From IMG/VR virus record IMGVR_UViG_3300035698_012980, positions 1 to 52,007 of that record: a DNA stretch of 52,007 nucleotides; one strand, given 5' to 3'. The stretch is from a virus. Below the pieces are notes generated by a model that had not been told where the DNA came from, did no database searches, and saw only the letters and a program-made list of their open reading frames with translations. Position numbers and translations under genes: made by a program. Positions 1 through 9,800 of this stretch are shown piece by piece. Each line of letters starts with the position of its first letter. Within the stretch, counting starts at the first letter, position 1.

Positions 1-1
1 A

Positions 2-262
2 GGAACACAAGGTATTCAAGGTATTCAAGGAATAATCGGTTCTCAAGGAACTCAGGGTACAACTGGAAGCCAAGGAACACAAGGAACACAGGGTACAACT
101 GGAAGCCAAGGAACACAAGGAACACAAGGTATCCAAGGTATACAAGGAATTATTGGAAGTCAAGGAACACAGGGTACAACTAGATGGCAAGGTACACAGG
201 GTACAACTGGAAGTCAAGGTACTCAGGGTATGCAGGGTATCCAAGGAATACAAGGAATATCT
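2..262 (+). repeat. Collagen-like Gly-X-Y tandem repeat region
   Basis: The frame opening at base 2 encodes uninterrupted Gly-X-Y triplets such as GTQGIQGIQG and GTQGTTGSQ. At DNA level part of it repeats with a 36-bp period (around 70-105 and 106-141). One triplet is broken near 181-186, where an expected Gly-Ser codon pair reads Arg-Trp. Collagen-like triple helices of this kind are common in tail-fibre shafts. The repeat extends beyond the left edge, so its length is unknown. Confidence 0.9.
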
Positions 263-1300
263 CTTGCTTCAGCATTAACAAGAATAGTGTTTGTTGATTT
301 TGCTATTGGGATTGATGGTACTGCTGTGATTGGGCGTTTGGATAAGCCGTGGTTAACTATAGGTGCAGCATTTACTGATGCTATTTCGGCGGGTGAAGGA
401 TATACTATTTATGTATTTCCAGGTGATTATGTGTTAGATTCTACTATTACAATTGATGGTGCTAGTGGAACTGGTCCTACTAACATTGGTTTAGAATTAT
501 GTAATAATGTTAAAATTACATGTACTGCAAACCCAGGCTTTGATATTATTAATAGTGGTCGTTTGACAGTAAGTGGCATTGATAGAATTAATGATCCTGC
601 TGTTACGAGTATTACATCTCCATTAACAAAACCAGGATGTTTAATTCTTGGTGGAGATGATATAAGTTTATTTCATTTAGATGGACAAGCGGGTCCTGAT
701 GAAAATACATTAAGTTTATCAAATCTTACATTAAGTACTAGTACTAATAATTCAAGTGGTGCTCCTACTGTAGGTGCTGTTGTAATGAGTAGTGGTGCTG
801 ATGATATAAATTATCTATACATAGATAACTGCGAAATGATTGCAGAAGATACAACTGCTGCTCAGTTTACGGCTAATATATTAGCCGGTGATACAGGTGA
901 AGTTGGCATAATTAACATTAGAAATAGTTCACTTATATCGCACTATACATATAACATATATGCAGGTGGTGCTGATGGTGCTACTTGGAAAATCAGTATA
1001 TTTAATAGTAAATTATATGCAGATACATCGAAAAGTGATAGTGGACATATTGAATTAAATTCAGATGGTGCCACTCATTACTGTCAATGGGGTCAATTAA
1101 TATTTTACACTAGAAGTGGTGGTGGTGCACAAACTTATATGTTACATGATAGTGGCACTGGAAATGATACTCAAATTGATGTAGTTTCATCTTGCGTCTC
1201 AAATGGCGGGTCATTCGATGGAGCTCAAGTTATAACACTTGGACCTGGTACAATTGACGAGAATATTGCTATATCAAATCCAATAATTTTCGGTAGATAA
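2..1300 (+). CDS. Collagen-like tail fibre protein (5' end outside window)
   Basis: The reading frame is open from base 2 to the stop at 1298-1300, so this is the C-terminal 432 residues of a longer protein; the Met codon at 230 lies inside the repeats and is not a likely start. The first ~87 residues are Gly-X-Y collagen-like repeats, followed by ~345 residues rich in Ser, Thr, Asn and short hydrophobic strands, with Asn/Asp-rich turns that suggest a beta-helix (pectate-lyase-like) stalk. Collagen shaft plus beta-structured tip is a usual build for phage fibres, which would act at the virion surface in receptor or glycan binding. It is followed after 25 bp by another fibre gene. Receptor specificity cannot be read from sequence. 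Confidence 0.75.
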   Translation, partial: GTQGIQGIQGIIGSQGTQGTTGSQGTQGTQGTTGSQGTQGTQGIQGIQGIIGSQGTQGTTRWQGTQGTTGSQGTQGMQGIQGIQGISLASALTRIVFVDFAIGIDGTAVIGRLDKPWLTIGAAFTDAISAGEGYTIYVFPGDYVLDSTITIDGASGTGPTNIGLELCNNVKITCTANPGFDIINSGRLTVSGIDRINDPAVTSITSPLTKPGCLILGGDDISLFHLDGQAGPDENTLSLSNLTLSTSTNNSSGAPTVGAVVMSSGADDINYLYIDNCEMIAEDTTAAQFTANILAGDTGEVGIINIRNSSLISHYTYNIYAGGADGATWKISIFNSKLYADTSKSDSGHIELNSDGATHYCQWGQLIFYTRSGGGAQTYMLHDSGTGNDTQIDVVSSCVSNGGSFDGAQVITLGPGTIDENIAISNPIIFGR

Positions 1301-1325
1301 AATATATATAAAAAATAATAAATAA

Positions 1326-4277
1326 ATGAGTATATTTAAGAATACTCTAGCATGGAATGCTATCGAAGATGCAAATATTTTATATTATCATAAAAGAGTT
1401 ATCATATCTGCTGATGTAGCGACTAATACATTATATTTACCTAGAGTACAATCAGGGACAGCAACTGAGAATTTTCCAGTTGGTGGTACTATAGAAATTT
1501 GGGATGACAGTCAATACTTATCTGGCTCTATAACAATATCTAAACATGCTTCTGATACTTCTACTGTTACTATTAATGGCACATCCAATACTATAACTTT
1601 TACTACCTCTACTAAGAGGGCTGTTATAATGTATTTAGGAAGTAGCATATTTACTGTTGTACAATTAGGAGTGGGTATTGGCGGTGGAGATGTTGTAGGT
1701 CCGGCAACTGCTAAAGATAATGCGATTGCTAGATATGATACAACTACGGGTAAACTTATTCAAGATTCTGTAGCTATTCTAACTGATACTGGTGAATTAT
1801 CAGGGCTGACTGATGTAGAGTTAGAAACATTAAACTTTGATTTAAGTGGAGCAGGAACAGCTCAGATATATTGGGATGAAGAAGATTTCTGTGCTTATGT
1901 TGATAATGGATTAGGACATCCTATTCATGTAGGTAGAGACGGCCAAATAGAATATTATAATAATACAGGATCAATAATACCTATTGGTACAGTACTTAGT
2001 GTAAACGGAGCTGCTTATAATTCTGTGACAGGTAAAACATTACTAACTCCTTTCTTACCAAAGGCTGATAAAGCTAATACTATTGGTAGAAATATCATGA
2101 TTTCAACTCATGAAGTAGCTATTGGTGGAGAAGGTGTTGCTACCCATATAGGTAAATTGTATAGCTTTGATACTTCAGCTTGGAATATAGGAGATGCATT
2201 ATATTTATCTCCAACTGTAGCTGGTGAGTTAACGACAACTTTACCCGTATTTCCAAATTTTGTTATATTTGTTGGAACAGTTATGGAAGTTCATGCTACA
2301 TTAGGTAAGATTAATATTGATCCTCATGGTCAAGTATCAGATACCGCAATTAACTTCTTTAATGGGATAGTTAGAGAAAGTTTTGATTTTCTTATTACAA
2401 GTGATGGTTCTACAATTACAGGAACATTAACAAGTGCAGAAAGTGTTGATTATGTTACTTTAAGATTTAGCACAGGAGTTGCTATATTAGATACTACTTC
2501 ATCAACAGTAACAATAACAGCTGGGACGGCTACTAATCCATATGAAAGTTTTATATACATTCCAATAAGTACTAAGGTATTAACAGCAGGATCAAGTTTC
2601 CCAGCAGAAGAACATGTTAGAATTGCTAATGTACTTGTACAGACAGCGGCATTAGTTAACACGATTGGAGCATTGGTTAATCGTAATACTAATGACCACT
2701 TAGCTGGAACTGATGGACAAGGACATTTAAGTCATATTACATCTAGAATTAGAAGATTAGAAGCTAGTTGGGATTCTGGTGTAGAAGGTTCTGCTACAGC
2801 TACTGCGAGTTCAACTGCAATTTATATTAGTACAACAGCAGGTGTTGTTTATCAAATGCATGAACATGCATTCCCTGCTTTATCAATGCCTACTGTTGAT
2901 ATTATTGTTGTCAATAGTCCTACTGCCTATAGGTCGATAACGACTTTAACTGATTTAACATTAGACGCTAGTGGTGATGCCTTATCAAATAGTAGTTTCA
3001 GTGTAGTAGTTTGGGGAGTCGCTAACAAGACAGGTGAGGTAGATCATTTAATGCTTAACTTACCTACCTCAACTTATGGCAGGTTAGCTCCTGGAGATGC
3101 TGAAGCAGATGCATTTAATTATTCAAATTATACTTTACCTACTTCGTTTAATGGAACAGGATTTCTTATAGCTAGATTTATATTTACAGTAACATCTGGT
3201 GGGGAATGGGAGATACATTCTACTGAAGATTTAAGAGGTGCTATACCTAATACATCTGCAGGTGGTGGAGCAGGTGGTACAGGAGTAACTTCATTTTTAG
3301 GATTATCTGATACTCCTTCCGCGTACACTGGTTTAGGTTTATCTGTGCCTTCAATCAATGCAGGAACTACAGCTTTAGAGTTTGTGACAAGATCAATAGT
3401 TGTATCTACTGCTATAAATACAGCTGCAGATAAAGCTACTCCTGTTGATGCAGATGAACTAGGCTTAGTTGACTCAGCTGACAGTGATGTCCTTAAAAAG
3501 CTTACTTGGGCTAATTTAAAAGCTATTAATAAGGCTTATTATGATGCTGTATCATCTACATTAACTAACAAGACTTTAACATCATCAAATAATGTATTAG
3601 GTGCCATTACATTAACATTAGGTTCTGATGCAGATGGGGATACTTATTATAGATCATCAAATCTTTTAACGCGAGTACCAAAAGGTACCGCAGGGCAAAT
3701 TTGGGTGATGAATTCTGGTGCCACTGCACCTGAATGGGCTGATTCTACTAGTGCTACTATTGCATTAGATAATTTAGCTTCTGTTGCTATAAATACTTCA
3801 TTAATAAGTGATGCTAATATAACTGATGATTTAGGTTCAGATACATATAAATGGGATGATGTATTCGCTAGATCAAGAGTATTAGATGCTACAGTAGATA
3901 CTGATACAAGTTGGTCTGGTGATATTGTAGTTCTTACTGCAAAATCTACATTTGCATTTGGAGATATAGGATTTATAGATAATTCAAGTACAGTCACCTT
4001 AGTAGATACTGATGCTGTTGCTACAACAAAAGGTATGCTTGTAATGGCTTTAAAGACAATTAGTGCTGCAGCATCTGGAAATTTTTTAATAAGAGGATTT
4101 GTAAGAGATGATAGTTGGGAATGGAATGAAGGTGTTGAATTATTCTGTAGTACAACCCCAGGTGGACCTACTGAAACTGCACCTAGTGGATCGGGAGATA
4201 TCGTTAGATTAATCGGACATGCATTTAGTGCAAATGTTTTATTCTTTAATCCATCACAAAGATATTTAGAATTATAA
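1326..4277 (+). CDS. Large tail fibre / virion structural protein
   Basis: A 983-residue protein rich in Thr, Ser, Ala, Gly and Asp with almost no Cys, typical of extended beta-rich virion proteins. It contains modules often seen in tail-fibre proteins: a VVGPATAKDNAIARYDTTTG stretch near residue 125, a SFLGLSDTPSAYTGL stretch near 655, and an LTNKTLTSSN stretch near 745. A Gly-rich hinge (AGGGAGGTG) sits near 645. There is no signal peptide or membrane segment. It lies 25 bp after the collagen-like fibre and 1 bp before the next structural candidate, which suggests co-transcription. I infer a distal fibre or adhesin-carrier role; the exact T4 counterpart is not identifiable. Confidence 0.65.
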   Translation: MSIFKNTLAWNAIEDANILYYHKRVIISADVATNTLYLPRVQSGTATENFPVGGTIEIWDDSQYLSGSITISKHASDTSTVTINGTSNTITFTTSTKRAVIMYLGSSIFTVVQLGVGIGGGDVVGPATAKDNAIARYDTTTGKLIQDSVAILTDTGELSGLTDVELETLNFDLSGAGTAQIYWDEEDFCAYVDNGLGHPIHVGRDGQIEYYNNTGSIIPIGTVLSVNGAAYNSVTGKTLLTPFLPKADKANTIGRNIMISTHEVAIGGEGVATHIGKLYSFDTSAWNIGDALYLSPTVAGELTTTLPVFPNFVIFVGTVMEVHATLGKINIDPHGQVSDTAINFFNGIVRESFDFLITSDGSTITGTLTSAESVDYVTLRFSTGVAILDTTSSTVTITAGTATNPYESFIYIPISTKVLTAGSSFPAEEHVRIANVLVQTAALVNTIGALVNRNTNDHLAGTDGQGHLSHITSRIRRLEASWDSGVEGSATATASSTAIYISTTAGVVYQMHEHAFPALSMPTVDIIVVNSPTAYRSITTLTDLTLDASGDALSNSSFSVVVWGVANKTGEVDHLMLNLPTSTYGRLAPGDAEADAFNYSNYTLPTSFNGTGFLIARFIFTVTSGGEWEIHSTEDLRGAIPNTSAGGGAGGTGVTSFLGLSDTPSAYTGLGLSVPSINAGTTALEFVTRSIVVSTAINTAADKATPVDADELGLVDSADSDVLKKLTWANLKAINKAYYDAVSSTLTNKTLTSSNNVLGAITLTLGSDADGDTYYRSSNLLTRVPKGTAGQIWVMNSGATAPEWADSTSATIALDNLASVAINTSLISDANITDDLGSDTYKWDDVFARSRVLDATVDTDTSWSGDIVVLTAKSTFAFGDIGFIDNSSTVTLVDTDAVATTKGMLVMALKTISAAASGNFLIRGFVRDDSWEWNEGVELFCSTTPGGPTETAPSGSGDIVRLIGHAFSANVLFFNPSQRYLEL

Positions 4278-4278
4278 T

Positions 4279-5154
4279 ATGGGATTTGAAACTAAAGTAA
4301 ATAATATAACGAAAGCTAGCATAGTTAAACTTAACAATGTTACGTATGGAAACATAAGCAGGATTAATGGCCAAGGGTATGACTCTGATGCACAGGCATT
4401 GTTTACAAGAATGACAACTGCAGGTAGTGAACCTAATACGGTAAGAAAGGGCCTTATTGAAGCATTGATTGTTTCATTGAAAAGTGCATCAGTTTGGTCA
4501 AAACTAGATTTTTTCTATGTTCTTGCTGCGCATGCTGAAAGTTGTGCTAAATTAAATTGGTTAAGTTCTAGTTATAATTTAACTGCTTATAATAGTCCAA
4601 CTTATACTACAGATAGAGGTTATAAAGGTAATTCAAGTAATATGTATTTAAAAACAGGTTTTAATCCATACACTAATGCAAATAATATGGCTTATAATGA
4701 TAATAGTAGTGGAATTTATATGAGAAGCGTAGGAATAGCAGAAAACTATAGGTCACCTATGGCTGCATATAACAATACGCCTGTGGCTTCTCACTTTACT
4801 ATGTATCTTAATAGAAATGGTAGCGCTACCGAGTGGAGAAATCTGGCTGTGAGTACCGCTTCGTTTAGCACAACACCCCCAGGATTATTCGCCACGAATA
4901 GAAGTGGTACAACTACTAGAACATTTCTTAGTGGTGTTTTCGAGAATCAAGTAATCGTTACACCATCAACTTCTTTACCTAATACAGTGGTTCCTCTACT
5001 GAGAGCTACATTTTTCACAGATTCAGGATATTATTATCTAACATCAGCACAAGAACTATCTTTGGCGTGGATTGGTAGTAATTTAACTGATACTCAACAT
5101 GCTGATGCGAGTGATGCAATTGATACATATATGACAGCAGTAGGTGCTGCTTAA
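4279..5154 (+). CDS. Putative phage tail/structural protein
   Basis: A 291-residue protein starting one base after the previous stop. It carries the stretch DAQALFTRMTTAGSEP followed by RKGLIEALIVSLKSASVWSK (residues ~35-75), a pattern I associate with virion proteins of Bacteroidota and T4-like phages that sit next to fibre genes. The rest is Tyr-, Ser- and Asn-rich with predicted beta strands, and it ends in a helix (residues ~255-290). No enzymatic motif is visible. Position at the end of the fibre cluster supports a tail-tip, lectin-like or fibre-associated role, but this is inferred from context. Confidence 0.5.
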   Translation: MGFETKVNNITKASIVKLNNVTYGNISRINGQGYDSDAQALFTRMTTAGSEPNTVRKGLIEALIVSLKSASVWSKLDFFYVLAAHAESCAKLNWLSSSYNLTAYNSPTYTTDRGYKGNSSNMYLKTGFNPYTNANNMAYNDNSSGIYMRSVGIAENYRSPMAAYNNTPVASHFTMYLNRNGSATEWRNLAVSTASFSTTPPGLFATNRSGTTTRTFLSGVFENQVIVTPSTSLPNTVVPLLRATFFTDSGYYYLTSAQELSLAWIGSNLTDTQHADASDAIDTYMTAVGAA

Positions 5155-5170
5155 AATGAAATAAAATGAA

Positions 5171-5452
5171 ATGGGAACTAAAGTAAGTATGATAGAAATT
5201 AAACTATCTGAGAAACCTTTATATGATGGTTTATACGACAATGGAAAGTCAGGTATAGATATCTGTTGTTTTTATAATAATAGATTTTATCTTAATATAG
5301 AAGTAATGGATGATCCTGCTTTTATATCAATAAGAGAAGACCTTAAAAAATTAAAATTAAAAAATATAGATATTGATAATTTAGAACACTCAGTAATGGA
5401 AGATACTAACGGCGATATCATATCTAATCCTAATTGGCCAACGTCTGATTAA
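5171..5452 (+). CDS. Hypothetical protein, 93 aa
   Basis: A small acidic protein (93 residues) that I do not recognise. ATG at 5171 gives MGTKVSMIEIKL; an in-frame ATG at 5189 would trim six residues and is also plausible. It has two adjacent Cys (residues ~34-35) and an acidic C-terminal half. It lies 16 bp after the structural gene and 5 bp before the Cys-rich gene, so it is probably part of the same late operon. No domain or function can be assigned. Confidence 0.55.
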   Translation: MGTKVSMIEIKLSEKPLYDGLYDNGKSGIDICCFYNNRFYLNIEVMDDPAFISIREDLKKLKLKNIDIDNLEHSVMEDTNGDIISNPNWPTSD

Positions 5453-5457
5453 AAATT

Positions 5458-5661
5458 ATGAGATACTTAAAATTCATACAAGCATTAATTAAGTACATTA
5501 TTTATGGTGATCCTATAGATAATGATAGTTACAATAAACGATTAGATATATGTTCTTTATGTGAAGATAAATGTGGTTCTAAGTGTTGTATATGTGGTTG
5601 TTATATTAAAAAGAAAGCAAAATGGTCAACTGAAGATTGCCCTAAAAATAAATGGGATTAA
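5458..5661 (+). CDS. Small cysteine-rich (zinc-ribbon-like) protein
   Basis: A 67-residue basic protein with an amphipathic N-terminal helix and seven or more Cys arranged as CSLCEDKCGSKCCICGCYIK, then a conserved-looking KKAKW...ECPKNKWD tail. The spacing suggests a small metal-binding ribbon. Proteins of this pattern recur in Bacteroidota and T4-like phage genomes next to tail or holin-type genes, but their role is unknown to me. Its stop (TAA 5659-5661) overlaps the ATG of the next tiny gene by one base (TAATG), a junction used elsewhere in this window. Confidence 0.6.
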   Translation: MRYLKFIQALIKYIIYGDPIDNDSYNKRLDICSLCEDKCGSKCCICGCYIKKKAKWSTEDCPKNKWD

Positions 5662-5768
5662 TGTGTGGATGTAATGGGAAACTTGCTAAAAAATCAACAT
5701 CTAATAATAAAAAGATGCAAACATTTAAAAAACTATGGGAAATAAGTAAGATTACTAAAAAAAAGTAA
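5661..5768 (+). CDS. Tiny Lys-rich protein, 35 aa
   Basis: ATG at 5661 shares a base with the preceding stop codon (TAATG) and opens a 35-codon frame beginning MCGCNGKLAKK and ending in a basic TFKKLWEISKITKKK tail. The stop-start overlap is the same arrangement seen at 25196 and 27183, which argues for translational coupling and a real product. The N-terminal CGC could extend the metal-binding theme of the gene before it. No function is known; a chance frame in AT-rich DNA is possible. Confidence 0.4.
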   Translation: MCGCNGKLAKKSTSNNKKMQTFKKLWEISKITKKK

Positions 5769-5854
5769 AAATAACTAAAATAAATAAATAGAAAATAATA
5801 ATCAGAGTTATAGAAGCATTTCAATTTTAACATTTTTAAAAAATAATACAACAA

Positions 5855-6457
5855 ATGAATCCAGAAGCAATAGACTTTACTCAGTTTAACAATGTTTATT
5901 CTTTATTAGCTCTCGCTATAGTTGGAATAGTAGTAATCATTAAATGGCGATATGATTATAGCCGAGAAAAGACCAAAGAACATAGAGAACATGAAAGGGA
6001 TAATGATATGAAGATTCATATTAGAAAACTTTCATCTATTATGGATGTGGTTCTTAAACAATACTCATCCAATATAAACGCTGAACAAATGGAAAAAATA
6101 TATGATTGGGTATTCTTTTTAGCTTATATCAAAGTATTAACACTGATTGAAGGTTTATATAAGCAATTTGATAATGGATTAAATCTTTCTAATGATGATA
6201 TATCTTTGAAATTAACACAAGAAGTTAATAATTTATATCAAGTAGATATTGATGATTTAGGCAGGTTTAAATATAAAAATACAGGATTAGATAAATTTGT
6301 ATTAGAAACCGGTAAAACTGATGTTGTTACGCGTGTTATAAAAGGTGTACAGAAGAAAACAGAATTAGAAGTATTAAAAAATAATCTAGACAGTATGTTT
6401 ACTGCGCATAAATTAAGAACCGTTAAATGGGCAAAAGAAATGACTATTGTTAATTAA
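5855..6457 (+). CDS. Membrane-anchored hypothetical protein, 200 aa
   Basis: A 200-residue protein with one N-terminal membrane segment (residues ~15-35, VYSLLALAIVGIVVIIKW) followed by a highly charged, helical cytoplasmic-type domain (KTKEHREHERDND). One TM at the N terminus plus a long soluble tail is seen in some holins, spanin-like and membrane-associated phage proteins, but none of their signature motifs is present, and no lysozyme gene is adjacent. It closes the structural cluster and is followed by a terminator. The 86-bp leader upstream is A/T-rich. Confidence 0.5.
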   Translation: MNPEAIDFTQFNNVYSLLALAIVGIVVIIKWRYDYSREKTKEHREHERDNDMKIHIRKLSSIMDVVLKQYSSNINAEQMEKIYDWVFFLAYIKVLTLIEGLYKQFDNGLNLSNDDISLKLTQEVNNLYQVDIDDLGRFKYKNTGLDKFVLETGKTDVVTRVIKGVQKKTELEVLKNNLDSMFTAHKLRTVKWAKEMTIVN

Positions 6458-6481
6458 CATTTAATAAATAATGTTTCATTT

Positions 6482-6517
6482 AAAAGATCTGATATTCATC
6501 AGGTCTTTTTTATTTTT
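6482..6517 (+). terminator. Intrinsic terminator after tail gene cluster
   Basis: Twelve-base-pair stem AAAAGATCTGAT / ATCAGGTCTTTT with one G-U pair and a 4-nt loop, running directly into a T-rich tract. It lies 25 bp downstream of the membrane-protein stop and ends the late structural operon. Confidence 0.8.
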
Positions 6518-6552
6518 AATGGCTGAATAAATAATTAAATAAAAAGGAATAA

Positions 6553-6834
6553 ATGCTTAAATTTGAATCAACAAATCTAGAAGATTTTGAAAAGGAAGCT
6601 AAACTCAAAGCAACAGAATTATCAACAGAATTAATCGAAGGTATCTGTAATGCTTTAGATGCTAATGCAGATGCAGTAACATTCGATTTTCTTCCGTATA
6701 CTGACGTGAAACTTTCAATTAATAAACCAAATTATATAGAAATTTTAACAATTAATTTTCCAAGAATAGAAGACGCAGAAAAATATGAACTGTGTAAAAG
6801 AGCAAGTGACTGGATGAATAAATTAAAAAAATAA
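6553..6834 (+). CDS. Hypothetical acidic protein, 93 aa
   Basis: A 93-residue acidic protein, mostly alpha/beta, with no recognised domain. It starts after an A-rich leader (AATAAAAAGGAATAA) that contains AAAAAGG, one of the few purine runs near a start in this window. It stands between the terminator at 6482-6517 and the secreted T9SS cargo gene. Function unknown. Confidence 0.5.
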   Translation: MLKFESTNLEDFEKEAKLKATELSTELIEGICNALDANADAVTFDFLPYTDVKLSINKPNYIEILTINFPRIEDAEKYELCKRASDWMNKLKK

Positions 6835-6871
6835 TATATATTTTATAAAGTTACATAAAAATAAAAAAATA

Positions 6872-9800
6872 ATGAAAAAATTATTAGCAACATTAATTAT
6901 CTTAATGTTTTCATTTATGGCATTTAGTCAAGTACAAGTTAACGTAAATTATGGCGGATGGGGTGAAGAAAACCATTGGGAAATTACAGACATACACGAA
7001 AGTGTATTATTGACAGGTGGGGGTTATGCATCCTCATGCACAGACCCATATGAGTTTAATGCTACTTATGGCATGGTATCTGGAGAATATATTTTTACAG
7101 CATATGATTCATATGGAGATGGGTGGATTGGACAAAATTGTGTAGGATCATTTGAAATTATACCAACATTAGGTATAGGCACTGGAGAAGTATACTTTAA
7201 TCATGGTATGTCTTTATCAATACCATTTACTATATTTACATCTGATGATATAGATGCTGGTATATGCGAATTAGTATCCCCACAAACATCATCATTATTA
7301 GGTATAGAATATCCAATTTTAAAAATACGAAATTATGGTGCAGATACTTTAAATAATATGTTATTAGCTTATACTTATAACACAATTACAGTATCTGAAT
7401 TATATACAGGGCCACTATTGCCAGGAGAAATATTTGAATATACATTTAATCAACCTATTAATATGACAGCATCTGGTGATTATGAATTGCAATTTACTAT
7501 TGATACATATAATGATACTTTACATTTACATAATAATTATTTAAACAAAACAATTACAAGTATTAATGTTATTGATTTATTTCCATGGGTAGAAACATTT
7601 TCAGAATTTCCTGTTGATGGATGGTATGCTAACTCAGTATCACTTTGGGATACTATTACAAATACACAACAGCCACCATGTACATGGTTATCTTATGCTA
7701 ATACTGCTGTATTTGCTAATATGTATTATTGGCCATTTGGATATGCTGATTTTAGATCTCCTCCAATATTATTAACAGATCATTCAACATTATCGTTTGA
7801 TTGGTCAAGTTCATTTAATGCATTAGGATTAGAAGATGCAATGGATGTACAAGTATCAACAGATTTTGGCGATACATGGACAAGTATTTGGTATAGAAAA
7901 GGTATTGATCTTTTATCATATGATGGTGCAACGTCAACTTCACCAGGTACTTATATTACTGAGAGTTTTGATTTAACTCAATATACAGGAGAAGTTGTTT
8001 ATGTTAATTTTAAAGCAATAACTGGACATGGTGCAAATATTTATATTGATAATGTTACAGTTACTCATAAAGATCAATATGATATTGATTTAGTTGATAT
8101 ATCACTTAATGGTGAGTGTAATTTAAGTAATGAAGAACATATTAACTTCATTGTTAATAATAATGGATTAGATACATTAACACAATTTATGATATCTTAT
8201 TATGTTAATGGATTTTCATATTTAGAAATTGTTAATGCTACTTTAGCTCCAACGGATCCACCGTATGTACATGTATCAGATAATACATTTGATATGTCTA
8301 TCGCAGGTGAATATGAAGTAGACGCTAATGCTATTATATTAACAAGCACAGATCTTAATAATATATGTAAAACATTTAAAGTATTGGATGTTATAGATAC
8401 ATTCCCATTTATTGAAGATTTTGAAACTGGAACAACCAATTATTTTAAATTCATTGAAAATGAAAATTCAGAGGTTGAAATATTTCAAGTTGATACTGCA
8501 AATTATGTAAATTCAACTTGGGCAGAACTTGTATCAAATACTTATTATAATGGCAATCTTGGTCATTTTGTATTAATGTCTGCCGTGGGGTCTAGCAATG
8601 TTGGTTGGGCTGGCAATACTTATGAATTAGCTTGGGGTTCACCTACTCGAATTTCTGAAATTCAAAGCTGCCCTATAGATGCAACCTCATTAGGTACATT
8701 AGAACTAAAAATTGATTTAAAACAATTCTTTAAGTATCATGAATACTATACATGGTTTAGAATATTAGTTAATGATAGTATAATCGGTGATCTTGGTGGC
8801 AATACAACATATCAACCAGGTACTGAATATAGTGATGATTTAATTCAAATAACATATAATTTAAACGAATTTGCAGGAACATTATTTGATCTTACATTTC
8901 AGGCAGTGAATAAATATGATAATGACATTTATCCAATGGGTAATATGACAATGTTAGATAATATAACATTACAAGAAGTACCATTAATTACGCAAGAAAT
9001 AAATTTAAAATCAGGTTGGGGATTTATGTCAACATATGTTGAAGCACCTGATGCTAGTTTTAATGTTTTATTTGCAAATATGGCAACAGAGATTATATTA
9101 ATTAAAGATGATCATGGATTTGTTTACTGGCCTTTATATGAATTAAATATGATAGGCGATATGAGCATTTATGAAGGTTATCAAATCAAAACTTATAATC
9201 AAACTAATGTTAGTATTGAAGGTTATGCTGCTATCCCAGAAGAAAATACATTTACTATTGATGCTGGTTGGAGTTTAATTCCATATATGAGAGATAATCC
9301 AGGTGCTGTCGATCTAGTTATGGCATCTGTTGCCAGTGATATTATATTACTTGGAGATGAAAATGGACAAGTTTATTGGCCTTATTATGGTGTTAATCAA
9401 CTAGGTGATATGGTAGATGGTGAAGGCTATAAAATGTCTGCGTTAAATTCTATAACATTTACTTATCCATCAAATACTGACCCAATTATTTTAGCGGGTT
9501 CTGGCAATAAAATGACAGTTAAAGATTTAGAATTTTATAACAAAGTTGACCCAAGTGGCACTAATATGTATTTGGCTATAGAATCTGATATGATGTATTA
9601 CGGTGACGAAGTTGGAATATTCTCTAGCGGTAAATTAATTGGAAGTACAGTAGTTCAAAAGAATGGTGTTGGTATTATAACAATTTGGGGTAATGATATT
9701 GATTTAAATGACCATAGATTAATCAATCAAGACGAAATTTATACAATTGAATTATTTAAACTAAATACTAAATCAGTACATAGACTATCAAATTTAACTT

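Noticed and set aside
2450-2662. Open frames on the - strand inside the fibre genes (also at 3128, 3647, 8200, 10164, 44100, 50284 and others)
   Set aside because: They are antisense shadows of well-supported + strand genes, show no domain and no leader, and no - strand gene is otherwise present.
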